Shown here piece after piece: positions 25,418 through 34,635 of a DNA stretch of 45,691 nt (its first letter is position 1; the number at the start of each line of letters is the position of its first letter). The stretch lies in contig NZ_CANLZM010000020.1 in assembly GCF_947495565.1 (NCBI RefSeq), positions 1-45,691 on the forward strand. The letters run 5' to 3'. The position numbers and the translations under genes were made by a program. The stretch comes from an uncultured Pontibacter sp. (GTDB lineage: Bacteria; Bacteroidota; Bacteroidia; Cytophagales; Hymenobacteraceae). The notes below the pieces were generated by a model. The model searched no databases. It had not been told where the DNA came from and saw nothing but the letters and a program-made list of their open reading frames with translations.

Positions 25418-26584
25418 ATGCATCAAAAACACACGAACATCACTAAACCTGAACTGGGGGAGTTTGCCCGCAATGAACTGGCCATTTTAGGCACACCTTG
25501 TGGCGCTATCCAGAAGCTGGCAAGCAAGCTTGTTGAAAAGTTATCTGCCTCATGGAAAATTGCTTATGTAGATGCCGACCACAGATCGGCAGACCTGGAG
25601 CAAGAGCACGGTGCAGACTCAGATTCAACTATAGCTTTCGGTGCCGGGCTAGCGTTCACCGACAAAATTTCTTTCCGGCGCTTAGACGTTAAGCAGGAGT
25701 TTAACCCTTATCAGAACCGCCAGCTTTTTAATGCGCAAGACTTGGTACTGGTAAACGGAAATCATTTTAAGGCCAAAAGCCAGATTGTTGTCATAGACCC
25801 TGCCAAGCCGCTGGATTTAAAGCTGGAAAAGTTAACCGATGTGCGCCTGCTTATACTTCGCGATAGCTCCACGCCTGTACCAGATTACCTGCGCCAGCAC
25901 CTGCCTGACCTGGAGCAACTGCCGGTATATACTTTGGAGCAGGAAAACGAGATAGCAGCATTTATACTTGCTTTCCTGGACCAGCAGGTGCCGAAGCTGA
26001 AGGGGCTGGTGTTGGCCGGAGGGCAAAGTACGCGCATGCAGCAGGACAAAGGCAGCCTTGCTTACCATGGCGTAGATCAGCGGGAGCATGTACGCACTTT
26101 GCTAGCAACCTGCAGCGAGCAAGTATATATCTCCTGTAACCAGCAACAGCGCGATACTCTAGAGAACCCCAATACTATACTAGAAGATAAATTTATCGGA
26201 ATAGGCCCCATGGGAGGTATTTTGAGTGCTATGCAGCAAGATCCTAACAGCGCGTGGCTCACACTTGCCTGCGATTTACCATACTTATCTGAGCACACGT
26301 TGCAGTACCTGGTGCAGCACCGGAATCCCTCTAAACTCGCCACCGCTTTCCTAGACCCGGACGGCAAATTTCCGGAGCCGCTTCTTACTATTTGGGAGCC
26401 TCGGGCGTACCAGGTGCTGCTGTCATTTTTAGCGCAAGGCTATACTTGCCCCAGAAAAGTGCTGATTAACGCAGATGTGGAACTGCTGCAGGCACCGGAT
26501 GTGCAGGAGCTGCGTAATGTCAATTATCCGGAAGAGTACCAGGAGGTAATGCGCGACATCCAAAACAGCAAGACTAAGATTTAA
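25418..26584 (+). CDS. mobA: Molybdenum cofactor guanylyltransferase MobA with an N-terminal MobB-like remnant
   Basis: A 388-residue protein, about twice the length of E. coli MobA. Residues 194-380 are the MobA domain: Leu-Ala-Gly-Gly-Gln-Ser-Thr-Arg-Met with a following Asp-Lys (nucleotide binding), Cys-Asp-Leu-Pro (metal site) and a late Glu-Pro-Leu. It should join GMP to molybdopterin. Residues 20-190 look like a MobB-type fold in which the P-loop has decayed to Gly-Thr-Pro-Cys-Gly-Ala-Ile, without the usual Lys. This N-terminal reading is an inference. The gene sits alone between the two enzyme sets, after a terminator. Confidence 0.82.
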   Translation: MHQKHTNITKPELGEFARNELAILGTPCGAIQKLASKLVEKLSASWKIAYVDADHRSADLEQEHGADSDSTIAFGAGLAFTDKISFRRLDVKQEFNPYQNRQLFNAQDLVLVNGNHFKAKSQIVVIDPAKPLDLKLEKLTDVRLLILRDSSTPVPDYLRQHLPDLEQLPVYTLEQENEIAAFILAFLDQQVPKLKGLVLAGGQSTRMQQDKGSLAYHGVDQREHVRTLLATCSEQVYISCNQQQRDTLENPNTILEDKFIGIGPMGGILSAMQQDPNSAWLTLACDLPYLSEHTLQYLVQHRNPSKLATAFLDPDGKFPEPLLTIWEPRAYQVLLSFLAQGYTCPRKVLINADVELLQAPDVQELRNVNYPEEYQEVMRDIQNSKTKI

Positions 26585-26665
26585 AAGCGTTTCATACTTC
26601 AAAATGCGCTGCTGCCCGACATCCGCCGCAGCCTGATTATACCAAGCAATACAAGTATAAATACG

Positions 26666-27307
26666 ATGGAAGAACAGAAAGCTAACAAGGAAGGGCAAAG
26701 CGAACAGCCGCATAACGATACCAGACGCGATTTCCTGAAGCAGTCGTCTCTGCTTACTGCCCTTGTTTTAACGCCCCCGACAGTTTTTAATGCGGCAGCT
26801 GCGCGTTTGGATGAGAAGGTGGCGGAGAAGTTTGAGAAAGTACCCGTAACGCTGGAAATTAACCGCGTAAAGCAGAAGCTGTCAGTAGAGCCCCGCGTAA
26901 CACTGCTGGACCTACTGCGTGAGCAGTTGAACCTTACGGGCACAAAAAAGGGCTGTGACTACGGCCAATGCGGCGCCTGTACCGTGCACGTAGACGGTGT
27001 TCGGGTAAACTCCTGCCTGACCTTTGCGGTAATGCTGGATGGCAAAAAAATAACAACCATAGAAGGACTTGCCGAAGGCGACGAACTGCACCCGATGCAA
27101 CAGGCTTTTATAAAGCACGATGGCTTCCAGTGCGGTTACTGCACGCCGGGGCAAATCATGTCGGCGGTGGCTTGTGTCCGGGAGGGGCATGCTAACTCAG
27201 AAGCCGAGATACGAGAATACATGAGCGGAAATATCTGCCGTTGCGGTGCTTATCCCAACATTGTGAAGGCGATTCAGGAGGTTAAAAACGGAGGGCAGAA
27301 AGTATGA
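26666..27307 (+). CDS. Molybdenum hydroxylase [2Fe-2S] subunit with Tat signal, set 2 (PaoA-like)
   Basis: A 213-residue paralogue of the subunit at 19257 with the same eight cysteines (Cys97, 102, 105, 117 and Cys156, 159, 191, 193). It has an extra N-terminus containing Thr19-Arg20-Arg21-Asp-Phe-Leu-Lys and a hydrophobic stretch ending in Ala-Ala-Ala, which is a twin-arginine signal. As in E. coli PaoABC, the folded heterotrimer would be exported to the periplasm with only this subunit carrying the signal. The stop overlaps the FAD subunit start (ATGA). Confidence 0.92.
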   Translation: MEEQKANKEGQSEQPHNDTRRDFLKQSSLLTALVLTPPTVFNAAAARLDEKVAEKFEKVPVTLEINRVKQKLSVEPRVTLLDLLREQLNLTGTKKGCDYGQCGACTVHVDGVRVNSCLTFAVMLDGKKITTIEGLAEGDELHPMQQAFIKHDGFQCGYCTPGQIMSAVACVREGHANSEAEIREYMSGNICRCGAYPNIVKAIQEVKNGGQKV

Positions 27308-28287
27308 ATCAGTTTGAATATACCCGGCCCACCAAGCAGAAAGCAGCGCTGGAGCAAAAAGCCAAAAGCCCTGCTACTAAGTTCATCGCTGGGGGCACAA
27401 ACTTAATCGATCTGATGAAGCACGGGGTGGAGAACCCGCAGAAGCTGGTCGATATAAACCGGCTGCCGCTGCACAAGATCGAGCAAACCAAAACCGGACT
27501 TAGAATCGGTGCGCTGGTTGCCAATAGTACGGTGGCTGAAGACAAGCAGGTGCTGGAGAAGTTCCCGCTGCTTTCGCAGGCATTGGTGTCCGGAGCGTCG
27601 GCCCAGTTGCGCCACATGGCTACGGTAGGCGGCAACATAATGCAACGCACCCGCTGCTACTACTTCTACGACACCGCTCTGCCCTGCAACAAACGAGAAC
27701 CCGGCTCCGGCTGCGGCGCCTTAGAAGGCATTAACCGCATACATGCCATCTTTGGCTTCAGCGATAAATGTATAGCGGTGCATCCCAGCGATATGTGTGT
27801 GGCACTGGCCGCGCTGGATGCAAAAGTGCTGGTAACAGGCCCGAACGGAGACCGCAGCATATCGTTTCTGGATTTTCACCGCCTGCCCGGAGATCAGCCT
27901 GAAAAAGACACTAACCTTGGGCCTGATGAGCTAATCCTGGCAGTGGATATTCCAGCATCTCCCTTTACCAAAAATGTACATTACCTGAAGGTGCGGGAGC
28001 GTGCCTCGTATGCGTTTGCGCTGGTGTCGGTGGCGGCGGCGCTGGATATAGAGAATAACACCATCCGAAACGCACGTTTGGCAATGGGCGGCGTAGCGCA
28101 TAAACCCTGGCGGCTACTCGGGGCGGAAAAAGCACTGATCGGGAAGCAAGTCTCTGAAGAGGTTTTTCAGCAGGCAGCAGCGGTTGCCATGCAAGGGGCT
28201 AAGGCATTTGAGCACAACGAATATAAACTCAAACTTGCCCCTAACTCCATTGTGCAGGCGCTAAAAAATGCGGCAGGCATGGCTTAA
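27304..28287 (+). CDS. Molybdenum hydroxylase FAD subunit with extra Fe-S insertion, set 2 (PaoB-like)
   Basis: A 327-residue FAD subunit, paralogous to the one at 19777. The FAD-binding Ala-Gly-Gly-Thr-Asn is at about residues 29-33. The four-cysteine insertion (Cys118, Cys128, Cys137, Cys156) again suggests a [4Fe-4S] cluster as in PaoB. The gene overlaps the Tat-signal subunit by four bases and is followed by two large subunits. The protein has no signal of its own and would be carried out with the Fe-S subunit if the enzyme is periplasmic. Confidence 0.9.
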   Translation: MNQFEYTRPTKQKAALEQKAKSPATKFIAGGTNLIDLMKHGVENPQKLVDINRLPLHKIEQTKTGLRIGALVANSTVAEDKQVLEKFPLLSQALVSGASAQLRHMATVGGNIMQRTRCYYFYDTALPCNKREPGSGCGALEGINRIHAIFGFSDKCIAVHPSDMCVALAALDAKVLVTGPNGDRSISFLDFHRLPGDQPEKDTNLGPDELILAVDIPASPFTKNVHYLKVRERASYAFALVSVAAALDIENNTIRNARLAMGGVAHKPWRLLGAEKALIGKQVSEEVFQQAAAVAMQGAKAFEHNEYKLKLAPNSIVQALKNAAGMA

Positions 28288-28305
28288 CAATAAACCAGGA
28301 ACAAT

Positions 28306-30507
28306 ATGCATAGTAAAGTGGATATAGGAGATCCGTTGGATAGGGTGGAGAGCAGGCTGAAGGTAACGGGCACTGCAAAGTATGCGGCGGAGTATAACTT
28401 GCCCAACGAAGTATACGGGGTGTTGGTGACAAGTACAATCGCAAAAGGCCGCATCAAAAGTATAGACACCAAAGCGGCACAAAGGGCAACAGGTGTATTG
28501 AGCATTATCTCGCACGAAAATGCGCCCAAAGTGCCTGGCTACAGTGCTTCTGTCAACAACGAAGGCGCTAGGGTCTACGGGCAGGAATTCCGCTTGTTTT
28601 TTGATAATAAGATCTACCACAACCACCAACCTGTAGCACTAGCCATAGCAGATAGTTTTGCTCGCGCGGATTATGCGGCAAGCCTTGTTAAGGTTGAGTA
28701 TGAGCCGGAACCACATGACACAGATATGCGGGATAGCCTGGAAAAAGCCATCAAGCCAGCCCGGCACGATGACTACTCGCGCGGAGTGGCTGGCGCCTTC
28801 AAATCTGCGCCTATCCAAGTGGAGCAAGCGTATGAAACGCCTTTCCAGGTGCACAACCCGATGGAGCCTCACGTAACAACCGCTGTTTGGGAAGGCAATG
28901 ATAAAGTAACCGTCTACAACAAAACACAGGCAACTAAAATATCGCAGAAGGAAATAGCGAAGGCTTTTGATTTGAGTGAGGAGAATGTCCGGGCGTATTC
29001 TCCATTCGTAGGCGGCGCTTTCGGAAGCTCTTCACGTGTTTGGCCGCAGGAAATGGCCGCTATCATGGGAGCTAAAGCTACAGGCAAGCCAGTGCAGGTG
29101 GTCTTAAAACGGGATCAGGTGTTTAATATGGTAGGCTACCGGCCCCGCTCTGTGCAACGGTTCGGTATTGGAGCAAGTGCTGACGGTACTTTGACAGGTA
29201 TCACGCACGAGGCTTATGGTTCCACATCTCAGTATGAGCAGTTTACCGAACGCATCACTGACCCTACAAAATCAATGTACAGCTGCCCGAACCTGAATGC
29301 TACTTATAGGTTGGTGCGGCTCGACATGAGTACTCCCTGCTGGACCCGCGGCCCCGGCGAAACAAGCGGTTCTTTTGCGCTGGAATCTGCCATGGATGAG
29401 CTGGCTTACAAACTGAAGATGGACCCGCTGCAGCTTCGCCGGAAGAATTTTGCTGCTAAAGATCCTGAAAACAACAAGCCCTGGTCCAGCAACTATTTAA
29501 GGGAATGCTATGAGGCTGGAGCCAAACGTTTTGGGTGGAGCAAACGCAAATCCGAGCCGCGTTCTATGCGCGACGGAGACTGGTTGATAGGTATGGGCAT
29601 GGCATCAGGGGTGTACAAAGCGGTACGCGATAGGGCAGTAGCCAGGGCAAAACTGTCTCAGGATGGCTCCCTGCTTGTGCAAAGTGCGGTAGCTGATACT
29701 GGTCCAGGTTCTGCCACCATTTTCACGCAGATCGCCGCTGACGCCATGGGCATTGACGTTGAAAAAACACGGTTTGAATGGGGAGACTCTACATTGCCTT
29801 ATGCTCCAGGTCAGTTCGGGTCTCATACTACAGCTTCTGTTGGGTCAGCGGTTTATGAGGTGTGCAAGGCACTGAAGCAGCGGCTGCAGCAATTAGCAAC
29901 AGAGCAAGCAATACAGGCTGCCCGCACCGAAGACCTTTTGTTTGAGAACAATGCCATTAGCCTGAAAGATGGCTCATCCAACATACCTTATACAGATATT
30001 CTAAAGCAGCAAAGCCTACCGGAGTTGGAGGTGATCAAAGAATCTGAAGGGAACCCTGCCATGGAAAAATATTCTGGCAAGTCTTTTTGCGCCAATTTTG
30101 TGGAAGTGCGGGTGCATGCTTTAACCGGCGAGGTGCGGGTAAACAGAGTGGTGTCGGCAGTAGATTGCGGCAAGGTGATGAACCAGAAAACAGCGGAAAG
30201 CCAGGTCTACGGTTCTGTAGTCTGGGGAATCGGAATTGCTTTAATGGAAGAGGGGATTATAGACCACCGCTATGGCCGCCATGTAAACAATGACTTGGCC
30301 AAATATTACGTGCCGGTAAACGCAGATGTGCCTGACATAGAAGTTGTTGTGATCGATAAACCAGATCCGGTGCTCGATCCGATGGGTGCAAAGGGTATGG
30401 GCGAAATTCCGTTAATAGGATTTAGCGCAGCAGTAGCCAACGCAGTTTACCACGCCACTGGCAAGCGCATCCGCGAGCTTCCGATAACTCCTGAAAAGCT
30501 GGTATAA
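28306..30507 (+). CDS. Molybdenum hydroxylase large (Moco) subunit, set 2, copy A
   Basis: A 733-residue catalytic subunit. Cofactor loop: Phe-Val-Gly-Gly-Ala-Phe-Gly-Ser-Ser-Ser; active-site glutamate: Lys-Gly-Met-Gly-Glu700. The family and domain order are as for the set 1 subunits, but the sequence is clearly more distant from them than the two set 1 copies are from each other. It should contain molybdopterin cytosine dinucleotide, given the MocA gene nearby. No signal peptide is seen, which agrees with export by the Tat signal of its partner. Substrate unknown. Confidence 0.9.
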   Translation: MHSKVDIGDPLDRVESRLKVTGTAKYAAEYNLPNEVYGVLVTSTIAKGRIKSIDTKAAQRATGVLSIISHENAPKVPGYSASVNNEGARVYGQEFRLFFDNKIYHNHQPVALAIADSFARADYAASLVKVEYEPEPHDTDMRDSLEKAIKPARHDDYSRGVAGAFKSAPIQVEQAYETPFQVHNPMEPHVTTAVWEGNDKVTVYNKTQATKISQKEIAKAFDLSEENVRAYSPFVGGAFGSSSRVWPQEMAAIMGAKATGKPVQVVLKRDQVFNMVGYRPRSVQRFGIGASADGTLTGITHEAYGSTSQYEQFTERITDPTKSMYSCPNLNATYRLVRLDMSTPCWTRGPGETSGSFALESAMDELAYKLKMDPLQLRRKNFAAKDPENNKPWSSNYLRECYEAGAKRFGWSKRKSEPRSMRDGDWLIGMGMASGVYKAVRDRAVARAKLSQDGSLLVQSAVADTGPGSATIFTQIAADAMGIDVEKTRFEWGDSTLPYAPGQFGSHTTASVGSAVYEVCKALKQRLQQLATEQAIQAARTEDLLFENNAISLKDGSSNIPYTDILKQQSLPELEVIKESEGNPAMEKYSGKSFCANFVEVRVHALTGEVRVNRVVSAVDCGKVMNQKTAESQVYGSVVWGIGIALMEEGIIDHRYGRHVNNDLAKYYVPVNADVPDIEVVVIDKPDPVLDPMGAKGMGEIPLIGFSAAVANAVYHATGKRIRELPITPEKLV

Positions 30508-30554
30508 GTATAAATTTCTCAAGGATAAAATCATCAGTCAGTAAATAAGTATAG

Positions 30555-32813
30555 ATGGGATTTATAGATGACAAGGAAGTAGAAGCGCCTTTTGTGGGCG
30601 ACCCGATGGATCGTATTGACGGGCGTTTAAAAGTAACCGGGACAGCTACTTATTCTGCCGAGTACCAATTGCCCGAGATGGCTCATGCTGTGCTGATAGG
30701 CAGTACGGTAGCCAAAGGCCGCATCAAAAGTATGGATACTAAACAGGCAGAGCGTGCGCCTGGGGTTTTGGCTGTGATAAGTCATCTGAACTCGCCTAAA
30801 GTGCCCGGCCACATTAACCGCGACCATCCCGCAGAGCCACCTAAAATAGGCCAGCCGCTACGCGTTTTTTACGATGATAAAATATACTTTAATGATCAGC
30901 CGGTTGCCGTCGTAGTGGCCGATACGCTGGAACGCGCTCGTTATGCTGCTGGCTTAATTCAGGTGAAGTATAAGGAAGAACCGCATCAGACTGATTTCAA
31001 CCAAAACAAGCAAAAAGCAGACTTGCCTACCCAAGCGAAGCGCAACCCAAAATCTGGTTTAGCGGATTATACCCGGGGAAAGGAAGATGCCTATGCGACT
31101 GAGGCCATAAAAATGGAGGCGGAGTATGTGCAGCCCACCGAGGTGCACAACCCTATGGAGCTCCAGGCTGTCATTGCGCATTGGGAGGCACCCGACAGGC
31201 TTACGCTGTATGATAAAACACAGGGAGTAAAGTCCACGCAGAAAACCTTTGCCGAAGAGTGGAACATTCCGGTGGAGAACGTGAAAGTAGTGGCTACGTT
31301 TGTGGGCGGAGCTTTTGGGAACGCCCTCCACAATTGGCCTCACGAAACGGCAGCTATTATTGCCGCTAAAAAAGTAAACCGCCCCGTAAAGCTGATGCTG
31401 ACGCGGGAGCAGATGTTTACCATGGTAGGTTACCGGCCGCATACCTGGCAGAAAGTAGGTATGAGCGCAAGCGCAGATGGCCAGCTAACAGGCATAACCC
31501 ATGAGGCTATCGGCCAGACTTCATCTTACGAGGAGTTTACAGAGTCAACGTTGCAGCAGAGCCGTATGATGTATACTTGCCCTAACGTGACAACCCGCTA
31601 CCGCATTTTACCGCTCGATATCAGCACGCCTATCTGGATGCGCGGCCCCGGTGAAGCCACCGGAGCCTTTGCCCTGGAGTCAGCTTTAGATGAAATGGCG
31701 CATCAGCTGAAGATAGACCCGCTGGCCTTCCGATTGCACAACTTGCCTGATAAAGATCCGCAAAACGGCAAGCCCTGGTCTACTAATTACCTGCGGGAAT
31801 GTATGGAAATGGGTGCGGAGCGAATAGGATGGCAGGAGCGTAAAATGCAGCCCGGAAGCAACCGGGAAGGTGAGTGGCTGGTTGGCTTTGGCATGGGAGC
31901 GGGTACTTTTGGCGCAAACCGAAGAGGAGCCAAAGCCTATGCAAAGCTGCAACCAAACGGCACCATTCTGATCCAAAGCGCTACGACCGATATTGGCCCC
32001 GGCACCGGTACCGCCATGGTGCAGATAGCTGCCGATGCCTTGGGAGTGCAACCCGACAAAATACGATTCGAGCTTGGAAACTCCGCTTTCCCTGATTCCC
32101 CGAAGCAAGGCGGTTCATCTACTATAAATAGTGTAGGGTCTGCTGTGCGTGCCGCCTGCCTGGAGCTGAAGCAAAAGCTGCAGCAGTTGGCTGCTGCCCG
32201 GTCCGGAACAGCCTTCAGCGCAGCAAAGCCAGAGGATATTTCTATCGCAGACGGAAGTATAACGCTGGCCGGAAACAGATCGGCAAGTATAACTTACGCA
32301 GATTTACTGAAGCAGAACCAAGGGCAGGATATTGAGGTATTAACCACTTCGGAACCGGGCCAGGAGCGGGAAAAGTATTCCATGTACTCCTTTTCCGTAC
32401 ATTTTGCAAAAGTGCATGTACACCCTGTAACCGGGCAGGTGCTGGTACAAAAAGTGGTTTGCTGCGCCGATGCCGGAACAATCATCAACACAAAAACAGC
32501 AGGTAACCAGATGATAGGAGGTGCAGTGGGAGGAATTGGAATGGCCTTAGTGGAAGATGCCGTGCTTGATCATCGTTTCGGCCGCTATGTTACAAAAGAT
32601 TTTGCCAGCTACCATGTGCCCGTGCATGCCGATATACCTCCCGTTGAGGTAGCCTTTGTAAACAAACCCGATATGATCGTGGACCCGATAGGTACTAAGG
32701 GGCTGGGTGAGATCGCTATAATTGGAGTAGCCCCCGCCATTGCAAATGCCGTGTTCAACGCGACAGGTAAACGTATACGGGAGCTCCCAATCACACCGGA
32801 CAAGTTGGTGTAA
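30555..32813 (+). CDS. Molybdenum hydroxylase large (Moco) subunit, set 2, copy B
   Basis: The second tandem large subunit of set 2 has 752 residues. It shows Phe-Val-Gly-Gly-Ala-Phe-Gly-Asn-Ala-Leu at the cofactor loop and Lys-Gly-Leu-Gly-Glu719 at the active site. The Ser-to-Asn-Ala change in the loop relative to the other copies may alter substrate or cofactor contacts. It follows copy A after 47 bases that include AAGTATA words. The next gene (xdhC-like) starts 16 bases after its stop. The two enzyme sets thus have the same 2Fe-2S, FAD, large, large layout and probably arose by duplication of a whole operon. Confidence 0.9.
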   Translation: MGFIDDKEVEAPFVGDPMDRIDGRLKVTGTATYSAEYQLPEMAHAVLIGSTVAKGRIKSMDTKQAERAPGVLAVISHLNSPKVPGHINRDHPAEPPKIGQPLRVFYDDKIYFNDQPVAVVVADTLERARYAAGLIQVKYKEEPHQTDFNQNKQKADLPTQAKRNPKSGLADYTRGKEDAYATEAIKMEAEYVQPTEVHNPMELQAVIAHWEAPDRLTLYDKTQGVKSTQKTFAEEWNIPVENVKVVATFVGGAFGNALHNWPHETAAIIAAKKVNRPVKLMLTREQMFTMVGYRPHTWQKVGMSASADGQLTGITHEAIGQTSSYEEFTESTLQQSRMMYTCPNVTTRYRILPLDISTPIWMRGPGEATGAFALESALDEMAHQLKIDPLAFRLHNLPDKDPQNGKPWSTNYLRECMEMGAERIGWQERKMQPGSNREGEWLVGFGMGAGTFGANRRGAKAYAKLQPNGTILIQSATTDIGPGTGTAMVQIAADALGVQPDKIRFELGNSAFPDSPKQGGSSTINSVGSAVRAACLELKQKLQQLAAARSGTAFSAAKPEDISIADGSITLAGNRSASITYADLLKQNQGQDIEVLTTSEPGQEREKYSMYSFSVHFAKVHVHPVTGQVLVQKVVCCADAGTIINTKTAGNQMIGGAVGGIGMALVEDAVLDHRFGRYVTKDFASYHVPVHADIPPVEVAFVNKPDMIVDPIGTKGLGEIAIIGVAPAIANAVFNATGKRIRELPITPDKLV

Positions 32814-32829
32814 AAATATAAGAATTGAG

Positions 32830-34014
32830 ATGAAGGAAATACAGGATATCGTGTATGCTTACGAGAAGGCTATAAAATCCGGTAAGCAGACGGCACTGGC
32901 CACAGTAGTACAATTGGAAGGCTCGGCCTACCGCAGGCCGGGCGCGCGCATGCTGGTAACCGACGTTGGCCAGCTGACCGGCGCAATTAGTGGCGGCTGT
33001 CTGGAAGGAGATGCCCTGCGCAAAGCCCGTCTGGCCATGGTGCAGCAGGAGCCCATGCTTGTCACCTATGATACCACCGATGATGACGACGCAAAGCTGG
33101 GTGTGGGACTGGGCTGCAACGGTATCATCCAGATTCTGATTGAACCAATCGACCCTGCCTTGCCGGAGAATCCTATCGCTTTACTGAAAAACTACCTGGA
33201 TAAGCGGCAAAAGGCTGTACTGGTCACGCTGTTTTCGCTGCAGGACAAGAAGGCAAAGCAAGCTGGCACACGTTTGCTTTTAATGGAGAATAATCAAAGT
33301 ATAGGATCATTTCCTGAAAGTGATTTGCAGAACCAATTGCTGGCCGATGCGGCAGAAACGCTTCGAACCCATACATCTCAGCTCAAAGAGTATCAGCAGG
33401 AAAGTATAAAAATAACTGCTTTTATGGAATTTCTGAAGCCGTGTGTTTCGCTGGTTATTGTTGGGGCAGGTAACGATGCCATACCTTTAGCCCAAATGGC
33501 AACGGTGCTAGGCTGGCAGATTACTGTGGCAGACGGTCGGGCAAATTACGCCACGCACGCACGCTTTCCGATGGCAAATCAGGTGCTGGTAGCGAAGCCG
33601 GATGAGCTGCTGCCTCAACTGGATATTGACGCCCAAACCGTGGTCGTGTTGATGACCCACAACTATAACTATGACTTAGCCATGCTGCGGCAATTGCTTC
33701 CATTGTCCATACCTTACGTGGGCGCTCTCGGCCCGAAAAAGAAGCTGCAGCGCTTGCTGGATGAACTGAAAGAAGACGGATTTGAACCTGACAAACAGCA
33801 GCTACAGAAAATTTTCGGACCTACAGGTATAGATCTGGGTGCGGAAACTTCCGAAGAAATCGCGCTTTCTATTGTGGCAGAGATAAAAGCAGTGCTGTCT
33901 GGCAAGCAGGTTAACTCGTTGCGGAATAACGCTGGTGCTATACATCCGAGAGATAAAAAGCTTCAGCCTGATGATGATGTAGCACCAGGCGCATACCGCA
34001 GCTGCTCTTTTTAG
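32830..34014 (+). CDS. XdhC/PaoD-like molybdoenzyme maturation factor
   Basis: A 394-residue protein from the ATG at 32830; an upstream in-frame start at 32740 would overlap the previous gene by 74 bases and lacks conserved sequence, so I set it aside. The N-terminal XdhC/CoxI domain has the Glu-Gly-Ser-Ala-Tyr-Arg-Arg-Pro-Gly-Ala-Arg and Gly-Gly-Cys-Leu-Glu-Gly motifs. The C-terminal Rossmann-like domain has Gly-Ala-Gly-Asn-Asp-Ala and Gly-Ala-Leu-Gly-Pro. Such proteins (XdhC, PaoD) bind sulfurated molybdenum cofactor and insert it into xanthine oxidase-family enzymes. Its place directly after the large subunits agrees. Confidence 0.9.
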   Translation: MKEIQDIVYAYEKAIKSGKQTALATVVQLEGSAYRRPGARMLVTDVGQLTGAISGGCLEGDALRKARLAMVQQEPMLVTYDTTDDDDAKLGVGLGCNGIIQILIEPIDPALPENPIALLKNYLDKRQKAVLVTLFSLQDKKAKQAGTRLLLMENNQSIGSFPESDLQNQLLADAAETLRTHTSQLKEYQQESIKITAFMEFLKPCVSLVIVGAGNDAIPLAQMATVLGWQITVADGRANYATHARFPMANQVLVAKPDELLPQLDIDAQTVVVLMTHNYNYDLAMLRQLLPLSIPYVGALGPKKKLQRLLDELKEDGFEPDKQQLQKIFGPTGIDLGAETSEEIALSIVAEIKAVLSGKQVNSLRNNAGAIHPRDKKLQPDDDVAPGAYRSCSF

Positions 34015-34041
34015 GCTTAACTTTATACTTTGTAGCACAGC

Positions 34042-34635
34042 ATGGAAACAGGACTCATCATATTGGCAGCAGGCGCATCCACGAGGCTTGGCAGGGCAAA
34101 GCAGCAGCTAGTGTACAAAGGGCAAAACCTTTTGCAACGGGCAGTGCAGGAAGGATATGCATCCGCTTGCACACCTGTTGTAGTGGTGCTGGGTGCCAGG
34201 GCAGCCCAACTGGAACTTGACTTGCCAGCCGCTCCTGTTTTACATACAACTGAAAACCCAGATTGGCAGCAGGGAATGGCTTCGTCTGTTAAAGCTGGTC
34301 TGCAGAAAATGCTGGCTGTTGCCCCGGCAGTGGGAGGTATAATACTGATGGTTTGCGACCAGCCTTTTGCAGACCGCCATATCCTGAACAACCTGATAAA
34401 CACGCTGCAATCATCCGAAAAAAAAATTGCGGCATGTGCTTACAGCGAAACTTTGGGAACTCCAGTAATGTTCAGCAAACCGCTTTTCCAGGAATTACTG
34501 CAGTTACAAGGACAGGAGGGAGCCAAAAAACTTCTGTTTAAGTATGCCCACGATGTTGCCGCCGTGCCTTTTGCCAAGGGAAGTATAGATATTGATACGG
34601 CCGCAGATTATGCCGCTCTCCGGTTATCAGAATAA
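34042..34635 (+). CDS. mocA: Molybdopterin cytidylyltransferase MocA-like
   Basis: A 197-residue nucleotidyltransferase. The N-terminus Leu-Ala-Ala-Gly-Ala-Ser-Thr-Arg-Leu-Gly with a following Ala-Lys-Gln-Gln-Leu is of the MocA type (Ala-Ala-Gly) and not the MobA type (Ala-Gly-Gly). Val-Cys-Asp-Gln-Pro-Phe is the metal-binding strand. MocA adds CMP to molybdopterin, giving the cytosine dinucleotide form used by PaoABC-type enzymes, which fits the enzymes upstream. It lies 27 bases after xdhC. Confidence 0.87.
   Translation: METGLIILAAGASTRLGRAKQQLVYKGQNLLQRAVQEGYASACTPVVVVLGARAAQLELDLPAAPVLHTTENPDWQQGMASSVKAGLQKMLAVAPAVGGIILMVCDQPFADRHILNNLINTLQSSEKKIAACAYSETLGTPVMFSKPLFQELLQLQGQEGAKKLLFKYAHDVAAVPFAKGSIDIDTAADYAALRLSE

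Noticed and set aside
32740..32829. Longer start for the XdhC-like protein
   Set aside because: It would overlap the previous gene by 74 bases and the extra 30 residues have no XdhC-like sequence.
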